DNA of 64,000 bases from Rhodocytophaga aerolata (GCF_030503435.1 NZ_JAUKPO010000002.1:124001-188000); one strand, 5' to 3'; shown: positions 1 to 8,973, counted from the stretch's first letter. The notes: generated by a model not told the origin, from the letters alone. Numbers and translations: made by a program.

Positions 1-1234
1 CAGCACCCTGGGAACGGGTATTGGCCTGGAAATTCCACTGGTAACCCGCATTGTGCGGAGTTATAGTAGCTTAAAAGATACCGTAGCCCAGGTACTTTCT
101 TTTGACTACATCGGAGCTTTGCTAGCCTCTATCATTTTTCCTCTGGTGTTGCTCCCCTATCTGGGCACCATGCGTACCTCTTTTCTGATAGGCGTTTTGA
201 ACCTGAGTGTAGCTGCCTTTAACAGCCATGTTTTCAAAGATGCTTTGCAGAATGGACGGAAGCAGTTTCAGGTATCTGTATTTCTGGCAATTGTACTGCT
301 GGGTGGCTTTTTCTATTCATTCCGCATTACCAGCTTTTTTGAGCAGTATGTATATCAGGATGAAATTATTTTAACAGAGCAGTCGCCTTACCAACGGATT
401 GTATTGACTAAATGGAACCAGGACTACCGCTTATATATTAATGGGAACTTACAATTTTCTACAGTAGATGAGTACCGCTACCATGAGCCGTTGGTGCATA
501 TTCCCATGGCTTTGGTCAATAAACCAGAACGTATTCTGATCTTAGGCGGCGGCGATGGCCTGGCGTTACGGGAAGTACTGAAATATCCATCTGTACAACA
601 CATAGATTTAGTAGACCTGGACCCGGCCATGACGCAGTTAGCGGCCTCCCATCCCATTTTCCGGCAGCTCAATACCCAGGCACTAAGTAATGCCAAAGTA
701 CATGTATTTAACGAAGATGCCTTTACATTCGTGAAAAATGCCTCACAGCTTTATTCGCTTATCCTGATTGATCTGCCCGACCCGAATGATACCGGGTTAG
801 GTAAGCTGTATGCCAAGGAATTTTACCATATGCTGCAAAAACGGTTAACGGCCGATGGTCTGGTAATTACCCAAGCTACTTCGCCCTATTTTGCGCCGGA
901 TGCTTTCTGGTGCATTGCCCATACGATGGAAGAAGTATTTTCACACGTAATTCCCTTCAATAGTTATGTACCTTCGTTCGGCCAGTGGGGGTTTGTAATG
1001 GCAGGCAATGCGCTGAAATATGATACTGTTTCAAAAGACGCATTTTTTGGCCGCATTAATAGCCATTTGTTTACTAAAGAACACAAGAATGGCTACCGGT
1101 TTTTAACGCCCCAGTTGATTCCGGGCTTATTTGTATTTGACAAAGATACCGAAGAGCGGCCCACAGAAATAAATACCCTGGAAACCCAGATACTGGTAAC
1201 CTATTACGAAGAAAGCCTGCAAAACTGGGAGTAA
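1..1234 (+). CDS. speE: membrane-anchored polyamine aminopropyltransferase (spermidine synthase family), 5' end outside window
   Basis: The frame is open from base 2, reading STLGTGIGLEIPLVTRIV before the first possible internal start (GTG at 53), so the gene begins upstream of the window. The visible N-terminal part holds several hydrophobic segments (around bases 95-345). The soluble C-terminal half has the Rossmann methyltransferase-like fold of spermidine synthases: ILGGGDGLALREVLKYP is the cofactor loop, LVDLDP the acidic end of the next strand, and LIDLPDPND carries the catalytic aspartate region. The family transfers an aminopropyl group from decarboxylated S-adenosylmethionine to putrescine or a related amine. 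A membrane domain fused to a SpeE domain is a known bacterial architecture. Putrescine could come from the aguB and aguA products encoded at 25893-27976. Family is confident; the exact polyamine product is not determinable. Confidence 0.85.
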   Translation, partial: STLGTGIGLEIPLVTRIVRSYSSLKDTVAQVLSFDYIGALLASIIFPLVLLPYLGTMRTSFLIGVLNLSVAAFNSHVFKDALQNGRKQFQVSVFLAIVLLGGFFYSFRITSFFEQYVYQDEIILTEQSPYQRIVLTKWNQDYRLYINGNLQFSTVDEYRYHEPLVHIPMALVNKPERILILGGGDGLALREVLKYPSVQHIDLVDLDPAMTQLAASHPIFRQLNTQALSNAKVHVFNEDAFTFVKNASQLYSLILIDLPDPNDTGLGKLYAKEFYHMLQKRLTADGLVITQATSPYFAPDAFWCIAHTMEEVFSHVIPFNSYVPSFGQWGFVMAGNALKYDTVSKDAFFGRINSHLFTKEHKNGYRFLTPQLIPGLFVFDKDTEERPTEINTLETQILVTYYEESLQNWE

Positions 1235-1254
1235 GATTGATTACAGCATATAAT

Positions 1255-1405
1255 CGTTATGAAAAACACTATTTAGTAGAAACGCGAACTGCTTATCTGG
1301 CAAAATATTCAAAGTGATGTGCTACTAGAGAAATCACACGGCTATTGCCATATACATGTTGGTTGGAGAAATGATAAAATATACGTAGTAAGCCTAGGCG
1401 ATTAA
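1255..1405 (+). pseudogene. possible frameshifted remnant of a small protein (XisI-like pattern, weak)
   Basis: Reading from 1255 gives RYEKHYLVETRTAYLAK, then a +1 shift near 1300 continues as NIQSDVLLEKSHGYCHIHVGW and ends IYVVSLGD before TAA at 1403-1405. The piece ending HVGW followed by a charged turn and an aromatic strand loosely resembles the HYxLxxVGW stretch of XisI-type proteins, but the diagnostic C-terminal strand is absent. No start codon is evident. It may be chance open sequence; the only argument is the protein-like composition on both sides of one shift. Confidence 0.2.
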
Positions 1406-1458
1406 TGTAAATGCTCAGAAGTTTAGTATCTTGTTCCATATTTCATACTACAACATAT

Positions 1459-1947
1459 ATGGTGGTTATACTTTTTGGCGTAACAGGCTCAGGCAAAACA
1501 ACCGTAGGCAGCCTCCTCTCCGCCACCCTCGACTGGAAATTTTATGATGCCGACGATTTTCATCCGAAAGCCAATGTAGAAAAGATGCGGCAAGGCATTC
1601 CTTTAACCGACGAAGACCGTACGCCCTGGTTGGCTAGCCTGCGCGAGCGTATACAAAAAAGCCTGGACGAAGGAGAACATGCGGTGCTTGCTTGTTCAGC
1701 CTTAAAGGAAACTTACCGGCAGTACCTCCATATATCGGAAGATGTAAAATTTGTGCATCTGAAAGGCTCTTTTGATCTTATACGTGATAGGCTGAGCAAA
1801 CGCATTGGTCATTATATGAATCCTGGCTTGTTGCAAAGCCAGTTTAATACCTTGGAGGAGCCTAAAACACCAGTTTTTGTAGCCAATATTGGTAAGTCTC
1901 CTGCAGAAATTGTGGAAGACATTATTCAATATATCAAACCAATCTGA
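1459..1947 (+). CDS. gntK: gluconokinase, GntK type
   Basis: Phosphorylates D-gluconate to 6-phosphogluconate with ATP, feeding the pentose phosphate or Entner-Doudoroff routes in the cytoplasm. The protein starts directly with a P-loop, GVTGSGKT at residues 7-14, followed by YDADDFHP and GIPLTDEDRTPWL, which are hallmark substrate-side motifs of the GntK family, and then VLACSALKETYR. At 162 residues from ATG 1459 it matches the usual GntK length; an upstream in-frame ATG at 1411 would add 16 residues with no family counterpart, so the later start is preferred. No gluconate transporter or gluconate dehydrogenase lies next to it, so it may work with a distant uptake system. Confidence 0.9.
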   Translation: MVVILFGVTGSGKTTVGSLLSATLDWKFYDADDFHPKANVEKMRQGIPLTDEDRTPWLASLRERIQKSLDEGEHAVLACSALKETYRQYLHISEDVKFVHLKGSFDLIRDRLSKRIGHYMNPGLLQSQFNTLEEPKTPVFVANIGKSPAEIVEDIIQYIKPI

Positions 1948-2007
1948 GTAGATCAATTCCAGCCACACTGGCTTATTTTCTAGTTTACGCTTTAGCAGTA
2001 GTACTAT

Positions 2008-3060
2008 ATGAATACACGTTTCTTTCTCCTCACTCTTTGTGTGCTTGTTGTTGTTTTCTTTACTAATACTGCTTCCACGCCGCCCGCCCGTACATTGGAT
2101 GTATACTGGGTAGATGTAGAAGGCGGCGCAGCCACATTACTAGTAACCCCGGCAGGTGAATCGGTGTTGATTGATACCGGGAATCCGGGTGGACGGGATG
2201 CCCAACGTATTTATCAGGTAGCCACAGAGGTAGCCGGACTCAAACAGATAGACCATTTAATAGTTACCCATTTTCACATAGACCACTATGGCGGAGCAGC
2301 CGAACTGGCTAAAAAAATGCCCATAAAGCGCATCTATGACAAAGGAATTCCTCAGACATTACGTGAAGATGCAGAATTTGCCAGCCGCATTGCGCCGTAC
2401 CGGCAAATTCAAGCTGAAAGAATAACCTTGAAACCTGGTACGCAGATTAAATTAAAAGCTTTACCGAAAAGAGTGGCCAAGCTTGCTCTGTGGTGCCTGG
2501 GACTAGACCAGAAATTTGCGGATAAAGCCGATCCGCAAGCTAATACAGCCAATTGTGATGCCGCTACCGATAAACCTGTAGATACTTCAGATAATGCCAA
2601 TAGTACTGTGTTTATGATGGAATTTGGCTCTTTTCGCTTTTTTGATGGCGGCGACCTTACCTGGAACGTAGAGAAAACCCTTGTTTGCCCGGATAATCTG
2701 CCTGGGGAAGTAGATGTATTTCAGGTAAACCACCATGGCCTGGACCAGAGCAATAACCCGGTATTGGTAAAAGCTTTATTACCCACAGTAGCGGTCATCA
2801 ACAACGGTACCCGCAAGGGATGCGGCCCAGATACGTTTACTGCCTTACAAAATACGCCTTCCATTCAAGCCATTTATCAGCTTCACAAAAATTTACGGGA
2901 AGACGGTGCTACAATTAACACTCAGCCAGAGAAAATTGCTAATATGGAAGAGAATTGTGCAGCTAATTATGTAAAACTTTCCGTAGAGGCTGATGGAGAA
3001 AAGTATACCCTATCCATTCCGGCAACTAAACACCAGCAGGTATTCACCACTAAAAAGTAA
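2008..3060 (+). CDS. secreted metallo-beta-lactamase-fold hydrolase (ComEC/Rec2-like MBL domain)
   Basis: A 350-residue protein with an N-terminal signal peptide (hydrophobic residues 5-19) and an MBL fold. The zinc-binding signature HFHIDH sits at residues 88-93, a second metal-site aspartate in FFDGGD at 211-216, and a histidine pair in VNHHG at 240-244. The strand DVYWVDVEGGAATLL and the motif VLIDTG are typical of the MBL domain found at the C-terminus of the competence protein ComEC and of stand-alone relatives. Here no ComEC membrane core is present, so it is a stand-alone exported enzyme, probably periplasmic. The substrate is unknown; a phosphodiester is plausible by family. About 60 bases separate it from gntK and 50 from the next gene, all on the plus strand. 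Confidence 0.75.
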   Translation: MNTRFFLLTLCVLVVVFFTNTASTPPARTLDVYWVDVEGGAATLLVTPAGESVLIDTGNPGGRDAQRIYQVATEVAGLKQIDHLIVTHFHIDHYGGAAELAKKMPIKRIYDKGIPQTLREDAEFASRIAPYRQIQAERITLKPGTQIKLKALPKRVAKLALWCLGLDQKFADKADPQANTANCDAATDKPVDTSDNANSTVFMMEFGSFRFFDGGDLTWNVEKTLVCPDNLPGEVDVFQVNHHGLDQSNNPVLVKALLPTVAVINNGTRKGCGPDTFTALQNTPSIQAIYQLHKNLREDGATINTQPEKIANMEENCAANYVKLSVEADGEKYTLSIPATKHQQVFTTKK

Positions 3061-3110
3061 GTGGATATGGGAAGCAAGCTTGTTGAGATAAGACTACCAG
3101 CAACACCTCT

Positions 3111-3800
3111 ATGAAAAAACCAGCTAAACCGGATTTTATTCCGGAATTTAAAGGAAATCTGCGGAGTAATATTATCCGGGTACCGGAGGTCATCAGTGAA
3201 AGTAGCGGTATTATTATCTTGGGTAAATGTATTAAATCGCTGCTTTTCAGTACCGATGTAGCAATTATCCGGAATACCAATGCAGATGCCATTATTGCCG
3301 TATATCCGTTTACTCCCCAGCCTATTATTACGCATGCGTTGATTCTAGCGGCCGACAAACCTATTTTCTGTGGCATAGGTGGCGGACTTACTTCCGGCAA
3401 ACGTTCGCTGGAAATTGCCTTGGATGCCGAGTTTCAGGGGGCATTAGGGGTGGTATTGAATAAACCTGCCACCAATGAATTAATTGAACGGTTAAAGAAG
3501 AAGCTGGAAATTCCGGTAATTGTAACTACCGTGTCGGAAGAAGATGACTTTGCCGGAAGAATAAGTGCCGGAATAGATATTTTCAACGTGTCCGGTGCCG
3601 ACCGTACGGAGGCCATCGTAAAAAAGATCCGGACTATTAGTGCTACCATTCCTATAATTGCAACTGGTGGCAAAGATGAGAACAGTATCCGGAAAACCAT
3701 AGAAGCAGGGGCAAATGCCATAACTTATACGCCTCCAACTACCGGGGAACTGTTCAGAATAATTATGAACAAATACCGGAAAGGCGAAAACTATAAATAA
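3111..3800 (+). CDS. conserved protein of predicted TIM-barrel fold, function unassigned
   Basis: 229 residues without signal peptide. The sequence alternates hydrophobic strands and helices: DAIIAVYPF, PIFCGIGGG, GALGVVLN, IPVIVTTVS, IDIFNVSG, IPIIATGG, ANAITYTPPT. The last two, a GG-containing loop then an alanine-glycine rich loop, look like the phosphate-binding end of (beta/alpha)8 barrels such as ThiG or aldolase-type enzymes. I believe related proteins exist in other bacteria under the generic name hydrolase, but I recall no characterised member. Its stop codon is separated by one base from the stop of kdsC on the other strand, so the two genes converge with no space for a conventional terminator. 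Confidence 0.6.
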   Translation: MKKPAKPDFIPEFKGNLRSNIIRVPEVISESSGIIILGKCIKSLLFSTDVAIIRNTNADAIIAVYPFTPQPIITHALILAADKPIFCGIGGGLTSGKRSLEIALDAEFQGALGVVLNKPATNELIERLKKKLEIPVIVTTVSEEDDFAGRISAGIDIFNVSGADRTEAIVKKIRTISATIPIIATGGKDENSIRKTIEAGANAITYTPPTTGELFRIIMNKYRKGENYK

Positions 3801-3801
3801 T

Positions 3802-4329
3802 TTATTTTTCTTCGCTAGGAACCAGAATCCATTTCCCTTGATCCCGCATTACCCGTTCAATTACATCCCGTACGGCTCCCCGTCCGCCACTAAAAGGAGA
3901 AATGTAGTGGCAAAGAGCTTGTATATCGGGCATGGCATCTTGCGGACAAGTAGCCAGTACACCTGTTTTCAGTACCTCATAATCTGGCATATCATCGCCC
4001 ATATACAGAATTTCTTCCTGTGCGAGACCATGCTCTTGGATAAACTGTTTAAATACTTCCAGCTTCCGGTCTGTGGCTACACCCAGGTAAATATACGGCA
4101 CCTTCAGAAATTCCAGGCGTTTACGCACGCCCATTTGGTTGCCTCCGGAAATAATCGCTACTCTGTATCCGGCTTGCAAGGCTTTTTCTATACCAAATCC
4201 ATCCCGTATATGAAAGGTGCGGGCTTGTTCTCCGCTTTCCAGCGCTAGTAATGTACCATCGGTGAGTACGCCATCTACATCAAAAATAAATGTGCTGATT
4301 TTCTTAAAATCGTAGTCAATAAAATTCAT
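3802..4329 (-). CDS. kdsC: 3-deoxy-D-manno-octulosonate 8-phosphate phosphatase (KdsC, HAD family)
   Basis: Removes phosphate from KDO-8-phosphate to give KDO, the sugar that links lipid A to the lipopolysaccharide core. The 175-residue length is typical. HAD motif I is FIFDVDGVLTDG with nucleophile D17 and D19, motif II is AIISGG, and motif IV is ILYMGDDMPDYEVL. The stretch FSGGRGAVRDVIERVM near the C-terminus is a recognisable KdsC family tail. It is the last gene of the minus-strand run that includes the DUF2520 protein and the ccm genes; a pairing of kdsC with a DUF2520 gene is common in Bacteroidota. It may be co-transcribed with the lipoprotein gene 64 bases upstream. Confidence 0.92.
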   Translation of the reverse strand: MNFIDYDFKKISTFIFDVDGVLTDGTLLALESGEQARTFHIRDGFGIEKALQAGYRVAIISGGNQMGVRKRLEFLKVPYIYLGVATDRKLEVFKQFIQEHGLAQEEILYMGDDMPDYEVLKTGVLATCPQDAMPDIQALCHYISPFSGGRGAVRDVIERVMRDQGKWILVPSEEK

Positions 4330-4393
4330 AATGCAGCCGTTGAAGAAAAAAGTTTAGCAGGCAAATATCCGGAATGATCTTTTATTTTTCTAA

Positions 4394-5050
4394 TCAGATA
4401 TTCTTCTCTTTGGATTCGGCATGAAAGGCTTCTATGTAATCATTCAACTCCGATAGCGGAATCAGTTCCTCGCTGTTCTTTGCTTCTGCTAAATCCTTAA
4501 AATCATAATACCGTACTTTGGTAGCTACATTATATTCACCCATGACTTTATCCAGCATAATCATGCCGTAATGTGCCAGTTTAGTGTACTTGTATTGGCT
4601 GAAGCCTAACCCATAGACAATTATATCTAATTGGTCGTTATCCTCCACTGGCAAAAAATACAGTTCTGAGGGAGTGAGTGTAATTTCTTCGTACTGCAAA
4701 GTAAAATCTTCCATTCTGGGTTGACGGAAAGCCGTAACATCCCACTCTTCCAAGGCAGGCGCTTTGCTAACTATTTCCTCTACCAGTGCAAACCTGGAAG
4801 TATCGCCTTCCGCAGAAATGACTATCTCTTGTATTTCAGAGGCTATTTCTACTGAAAGCTCTGAATCAATGTCGTGCAGTTTATCAATAAGGATACTTAA
4901 TTTGGCTGCCTGGTCTTCTTGGGTAAGGTTTGCATATTGCTCTTTATTAGTGTCGAACCATTGCCAGAAAGCGGCTATTTTTTCTTCTCTGGTTTTAGAA
5001 CAAGAGCAAATCCAGAGGAGAGAGATAAAAAACAAAAGGCTTTTTTTCAT
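4394..5050 (-). CDS. predicted lipoprotein of unknown function
   Basis: 218 residues. The N-terminus MKKSLLFFISLLWICSCSKT is a short signal peptide with a lipobox-like end and cysteines at 15 and 17, so it is probably lipid-anchored and periplasm-facing. The mature part is acidic, with a helical N-terminal third followed by a likely alpha/beta region (LTPSELYFLPVEDNDQLDII, ATKVRYYDF). I do not recognise the family. It starts 5 bases after the stop of the DUF2520 gene and precedes kdsC, so it is very likely in the same transcript; position alone does not reveal a role. Confidence 0.7.
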   Translation of the reverse strand: MKKSLLFFISLLWICSCSKTREEKIAAFWQWFDTNKEQYANLTQEDQAAKLSILIDKLHDIDSELSVEIASEIQEIVISAEGDTSRFALVEEIVSKAPALEEWDVTAFRQPRMEDFTLQYEEITLTPSELYFLPVEDNDQLDIIVYGLGFSQYKYTKLAHYGMIMLDKVMGEYNVATKVRYYDFKDLAEAKNSEELIPLSELNDYIEAFHAESKEKNI

Positions 5051-5055
5051 GTATG

Positions 5056-5835
5056 TTATTTGCTATGCCTAATGCTTTCGGTTAGTGTGCGGTATATATG
5101 CTGTTCAGACGGATAAGCAGACAAATAGTCTATATGCTGATCAATAATTTGCTGGTCGTTCCGGTTGGCAGGGCCTGTTTGTACATAGGCCGGGTGACCG
5201 GCATGAAGGGCTTTTTGCACGGTTTCCTGGATGAGTGGCTTCAGCAGGTCAAACTCCAGGTCTTCGCGGTCGAGTATATTTTTGGCAATCCCCAGTAAGT
5301 GATTAGTAAAATTACAGGCAAATACAGCTCCTATATGTAGGACCTTGCGCTCCGCTGAATTTACCAGATATACCGTCTGGCTGATCTGTTGCGCCATTTC
5401 TACTAACAGTAGTTCAGTGCTTTCGTCAGAAGTTTCCAGGCAAAAAGGCACACTATGTATATCTAGTTTCGTATGCTTGCTAAAGGTTTGAAGAGGGTAA
5501 AAAACGCCTCTATATTCATGGTCCTGCAAAACCTCTAAGGGCAGTGAGCCAGATGTATGTGCTACAATTGCCTTTTCCGGTACTTTCAGGGCGGCAGCGA
5601 TCTGCGCTACCTGGCTATCGGGTACGGCTATAAAAAAAACAGTTGCTTTGCTTCCAGAAAAGTCCAGTGACTGGGTAGGAGTAGCATTATATAATTTATC
5701 GGCCAGGGCTGTAGCATGTTCCAGGGTACGACTATATATTTCCCGCACCTGGTATCCGGCGGCTTCTAAGGCTACGGCCAGATGCCAGGCCACATTTCCA
5801 GCTCCGATAAAGGATATGTCTACCTCACTATGCAT
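5056..5835 (-). CDS. Rossmann-fold and DUF2520 domain oxidoreductase-like protein
   Basis: 259 residues. The N-terminal half is a dinucleotide-binding domain with ISFIGAGNVAWHLAVAL and VFFIAVPDSQV, like the NADP-dependent ketopantoate or pyrroline-5-carboxylate reductase fold. The C-terminal half, with FACNFTNHLLGIA and GPANRNDQQIIDQH, is the helical DUF2520 domain typical of these proteins. The family is broadly conserved in Bacteroidota, often beside kdsC, but its substrate is not established as far as I know. The start overlaps the end of ccmF by 8 bases, indicating translational coupling to the cytochrome c maturation operon, which may be positional rather than functional. Confidence 0.85.
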   Translation of the reverse strand: MHSEVDISFIGAGNVAWHLAVALEAAGYQVREIYSRTLEHATALADKLYNATPTQSLDFSGSKATVFFIAVPDSQVAQIAAALKVPEKAIVAHTSGSLPLEVLQDHEYRGVFYPLQTFSKHTKLDIHSVPFCLETSDESTELLLVEMAQQISQTVYLVNSAERKVLHIGAVFACNFTNHLLGIAKNILDREDLEFDLLKPLIQETVQKALHAGHPAYVQTGPANRNDQQIIDQHIDYLSAYPSEQHIYRTLTESIRHSK

Positions 5836-8386
5836 TCACCTCTACTTCTTTGTTGCGCATTTTGGCAAACTCTGAATACCTTCTGCTAATGGCTAAAATA
5901 AAGCCAATGGTCATAATGAATGTTCCAATCCACAGCACATTAATAAAAGGCATTTCTCTGGCTTTCATAATGATCCAGTCTTTCTGTGTGGTGTTGGTTC
6001 CGAAGGTGAAAGTGCCTTTGGCAGGGTCTATATTGGTGAAGGTGATTTTTAAGCCTAAGTCTTCTACCTCTTCGGGAATACGGCCCACCATCCGGTCTTT
6101 AATCAGATAGGTTGGGGTTACTTCATACTCCCTTTCGCGGCCCAAAACACGGATTTGTGCCTTTACGGCAGCATCTTCGGAAGTTAAGCTAATACCATCT
6201 ACTTCAGAAACTCTTAGCACGTTATCTAATACGGCTACATAATCGTTTACAAAAAAGGTATCGCCAATGCTTACAATTTGCTCTTCCATCTTGCTCCATT
6301 CTTTAGCAGCATCCGGGTCGGCTACCGCATTTACGTGTGTATAAATATCGCGGGTTACAGTGTGTTTAATATCCGGAGAAGCTAGTATACCACCCATTTG
6401 TTCGTTAATCTGGGCTCTGGGATATAAATTAAACACTCTGCCTTTATCGTCGCGGTACTCCACCTGGTAATAGGTGTTTTCTGCATAGATTTCCAGGGTA
6501 TCTCCTTTTTTGTAGTAAGTTTTTCCGTTCTGCACAATGTCTTCTTTCGCTACTACCTGGTAATCTACCTTTGTAGAGGCAACCTGATTTCTGTGCAGGT
6601 ACCCGGGTACACCCCTGGCTTCTATGCGTTTGCCGCGGTAGGTAATCCAGTAGTTATCCATCCGGGTAGGCTGATTGATGGTAAGGAATACATTTTCCTT
6701 GGTTTCTTTATTATCATCTTTCTCAAAAAACTCGCCTGGTAACAACAAGCCACTTGTGTTGATAGATACTACTTTAGAGTACCCGGATGAAAACATAATG
6801 CCGATCATCATCATGGCTACCCCAATATGTGCCACGGCTCCACCAGATAATTTATAGTTGTTTTTGGCTACGTTCAGCAGAATTTTTCCGTTGGCTACGA
6901 TAGAGAAAACAGACGTTGTCAGCAACACAATATACACCAGGTTATCTACCGGGGCTAATACAATAACCAGGGCCGATACCAATAAGGTAATCAGTACGGG
7001 AGTGGTTAATGAACTAATCAGTTTGTTCTTATCGATTTTTTTCCACCAGAAGAACTGCCCGATAGCCGAAAGCACCGTGATGATGACAGCAAACCACAAC
7101 TGAAATTTCGTATAGTGTGCCACCTGGTCGGCTGGTGGCGCCATATTCGATACAAAGCCCATTGCCTCAATAATGGCATTGTACACCGGAATAGAAGTCG
7201 AAGCAAATACCTGGAAAGCCGCCAGACACAAGGTAGTAGCTCCAATAAATATCCAGAATTCCCGCGAGTAGGTAGATAATTCGGTATCATCGGTAGGTAT
7301 TTTTTTCCATTCTTTAATGGATAATCCCACAGATAACACCAGGAAGGTTAATAAATAGATCAATAACTGGCCGGATAAACCCAGGTCAGTAAAGGAGTGT
7401 ACAGAAGCATTGCCCAAAATACCGCTTCTGGTCAGGAAGGTAGCGTACAAGATCAGGATAAAAGAAGCAATTACCAGCACCACCGAAGTACGCAAAGCAG
7501 TGCCCCTTTTCTTATACATAATCATGGTATGAATACCAGCTACTAGCACCAGCCAGGGAATATAAACGGCATTTTCTACCGGGTCCCAGTTCCAGTATCC
7601 GCCAAAGTTCAAGGTTTCATAAGCCCAGTACGCACCCATTAAAATGCCTACGCCCAATACCATGGCTGCAAACAATGCCCAGGGTAAAGCCGGACGTATC
7701 CATTCAGAATACTTTTGTTGCCACAAGCCTGCGATACAGTACGCAAATGGAATAATCGGGATGGCATAGCCCAGGAAAAGTACAGGCGGGTGAATAACCA
7801 TCCAGTAGTTTTGCAGCAAAGGATTCAGGCCATTGCCATCTTCCGGTACAAAATTAGGGTTGGTAGCAAAAATGGGGGCATCCTGCATGGCATCGCGCAG
7901 CAGAATAAAAGGTGAACTTCCTATTTTAAAATCCAGGCCTGGAATAACCACACCCAGGATCATAGAAGCCAGAAAGGCTTGTATCAGGGCAAATATAGTC
8001 ATCACCGGGCCTTCCCATACTTTATTGGAATTCATTAACCATATACCTAGCAAGGCATTCCAGAATATCCACAACAGAAAACTTCCTTCCTGTCCCTCCC
8101 AGAAGCAGGAGATCATAAAATGGGTAGGAAGGCTCCTGGAAGAATGGCTCCAGGCGTAATGGTACTCAAAATAGTGGTTATAAATAATAAAGAATAAGCT
8201 GGCGACAATACCGAGTACGCTGAATAAATGTATGTAAAAAGCACTTCTGCCTAATTTCCGCCAGGCGTTGGATTCCAGCTCTGGTACACGGGCAAGCTGA
8301 AAATACGCATAGGTTGCCAGTAAAGCGGACACAAATGCTGTAATAATGAGTAGATGCCCCAGATTACCTATAAATGTATGAACCAT
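5828..8386 (-). CDS. ccmF: cytochrome c heme lyase, CcmF/CcsA family, long form
   Basis: Polytopic inner-membrane protein of 852 residues that acts in ligation of heme to apocytochrome c. Diagnostic features are FWEGQEGSFLLW at 95-106, a periplasmic histidine in VIHPPVLFLGYA (197-208) and the tryptophan-rich WWD motif GGYWNWDPVENAVYIPWL at 262-279. Many membrane helices follow. It is about 200 residues longer than E. coli CcmF (647); the extra part is a large periplasmic segment between the last helices (roughly 550-820), as is common in Bacteroidota. The order ccmB-C-D-E-F on one strand supports a single maturation operon. Confidence 0.93.
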   Translation of the reverse strand: MVHTFIGNLGHLLIITAFVSALLATYAYFQLARVPELESNAWRKLGRSAFYIHLFSVLGIVASLFFIIYNHYFEYHYAWSHSSRSLPTHFMISCFWEGQEGSFLLWIFWNALLGIWLMNSNKVWEGPVMTIFALIQAFLASMILGVVIPGLDFKIGSSPFILLRDAMQDAPIFATNPNFVPEDGNGLNPLLQNYWMVIHPPVLFLGYAIPIIPFAYCIAGLWQQKYSEWIRPALPWALFAAMVLGVGILMGAYWAYETLNFGGYWNWDPVENAVYIPWLVLVAGIHTMIMYKKRGTALRTSVVLVIASFILILYATFLTRSGILGNASVHSFTDLGLSGQLLIYLLTFLVLSVGLSIKEWKKIPTDDTELSTYSREFWIFIGATTLCLAAFQVFASTSIPVYNAIIEAMGFVSNMAPPADQVAHYTKFQLWFAVIITVLSAIGQFFWWKKIDKNKLISSLTTPVLITLLVSALVIVLAPVDNLVYIVLLTTSVFSIVANGKILLNVAKNNYKLSGGAVAHIGVAMMMIGIMFSSGYSKVVSINTSGLLLPGEFFEKDDNKETKENVFLTINQPTRMDNYWITYRGKRIEARGVPGYLHRNQVASTKVDYQVVAKEDIVQNGKTYYKKGDTLEIYAENTYYQVEYRDDKGRVFNLYPRAQINEQMGGILASPDIKHTVTRDIYTHVNAVADPDAAKEWSKMEEQIVSIGDTFFVNDYVAVLDNVLRVSEVDGISLTSEDAAVKAQIRVLGREREYEVTPTYLIKDRMVGRIPEEVEDLGLKITFTNIDPAKGTFTFGTNTTQKDWIIMKAREMPFINVLWIGTFIMTIGFILAISRRYSEFAKMRNKEVEVNA

Positions 8387-8526
8387 TATTTAGTTAGATA
8401 TATAATTTACTTTCCTGTTATTTTCTCCAGCACCAGCAGGCACTTTTTAACGTACACCTGCTACTATTTTATATGCCAGTTACAACACTTGTATTGGTGT
8501 AAAAACCGGCATTCTTTGTTAGCTAA

Positions 8527-8973
8527 TTACAGCTTAGCTTCCACGCCTTTGCTATCGCTTCCATTTACTTTTATCTCATTCTCCTGATATTTTGATGGAC
8601 ACTTCATCAGGATTTTGTCTGCTTTAAAGGTTTCTCCTTGTATGCTTCCAATAACCACAATTTGTTCGGAACGTTCAAAATCCTGTGGCTTAGGCTGATT
8701 ATAAACCACCTGGCGTTCTTCATTATTCTGGTCTACCAGGACAAACTCAAAATGATTAGCATCCAGGTGTGGCTGATAAGTCATGCCTATAATCTGCCCG
8801 GCAGGATCTTTTTTCAGTTTGCCCACCACATGCACCTTTTTATCTTTTCCATCTTCCGATAATTCGGTAGCTTCTTTAAACGAGACATAGGAACTGGCAT
8901 CGCCGGCTGTAGACATGATAACCCCAATAGCTACAGCAATGATAATAATGACGAAAATGTGTACCTTTTTCAT
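8527..8973 (-). CDS. ccmE: cytochrome c maturation protein CcmE, CxxxY variant
   Basis: Heme chaperone: a single N-terminal membrane helix (residues 4-20) anchors a periplasmic OB-fold domain that carries heme from CcmC to CcmF. The 148-residue protein shows the family pattern VHVVGKLKKDP and VVIGSIQGETFKADKILMKC. The heme-attachment position, HxxxY in E. coli CcmE, reads CPSKY here (C125 to Y129), so the residue that would bind heme covalently is cysteine rather than histidine. The ATG at 8973 is chosen over an in-frame TTG at 8994, because the shorter product begins with a normal basic-hydrophobic anchor. It lies between ccmD and ccmF with about 110 and 140 bases on either side. Confidence 0.92.
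   Translation of the reverse strand: MKKVHIFVIIIIAVAIGVIMSTAGDASSYVSFKEATELSEDGKDKKVHVVGKLKKDPAGQIIGMTYQPHLDANHFEFVLVDQNNEERQVVYNQPKPQDFERSEQIVVIGSIQGETFKADKILMKCPSKYQENEIKVNGSDSKGVEAKL

Noticed and set aside
478-696. Open frame on the minus strand within the aminopropyltransferase gene
   Set aside because: It lies fully inside a clear family match on the plus strand and has no signal of its own; similar shadow frames occur across the window.
7018-7290. 90-codon minus-strand frame inside ccmF
   Set aside because: It is on the same strand as the long ccmF frame, out of phase, with arginine- and leucine-rich translation of membrane-coding DNA; no independent start or motif.
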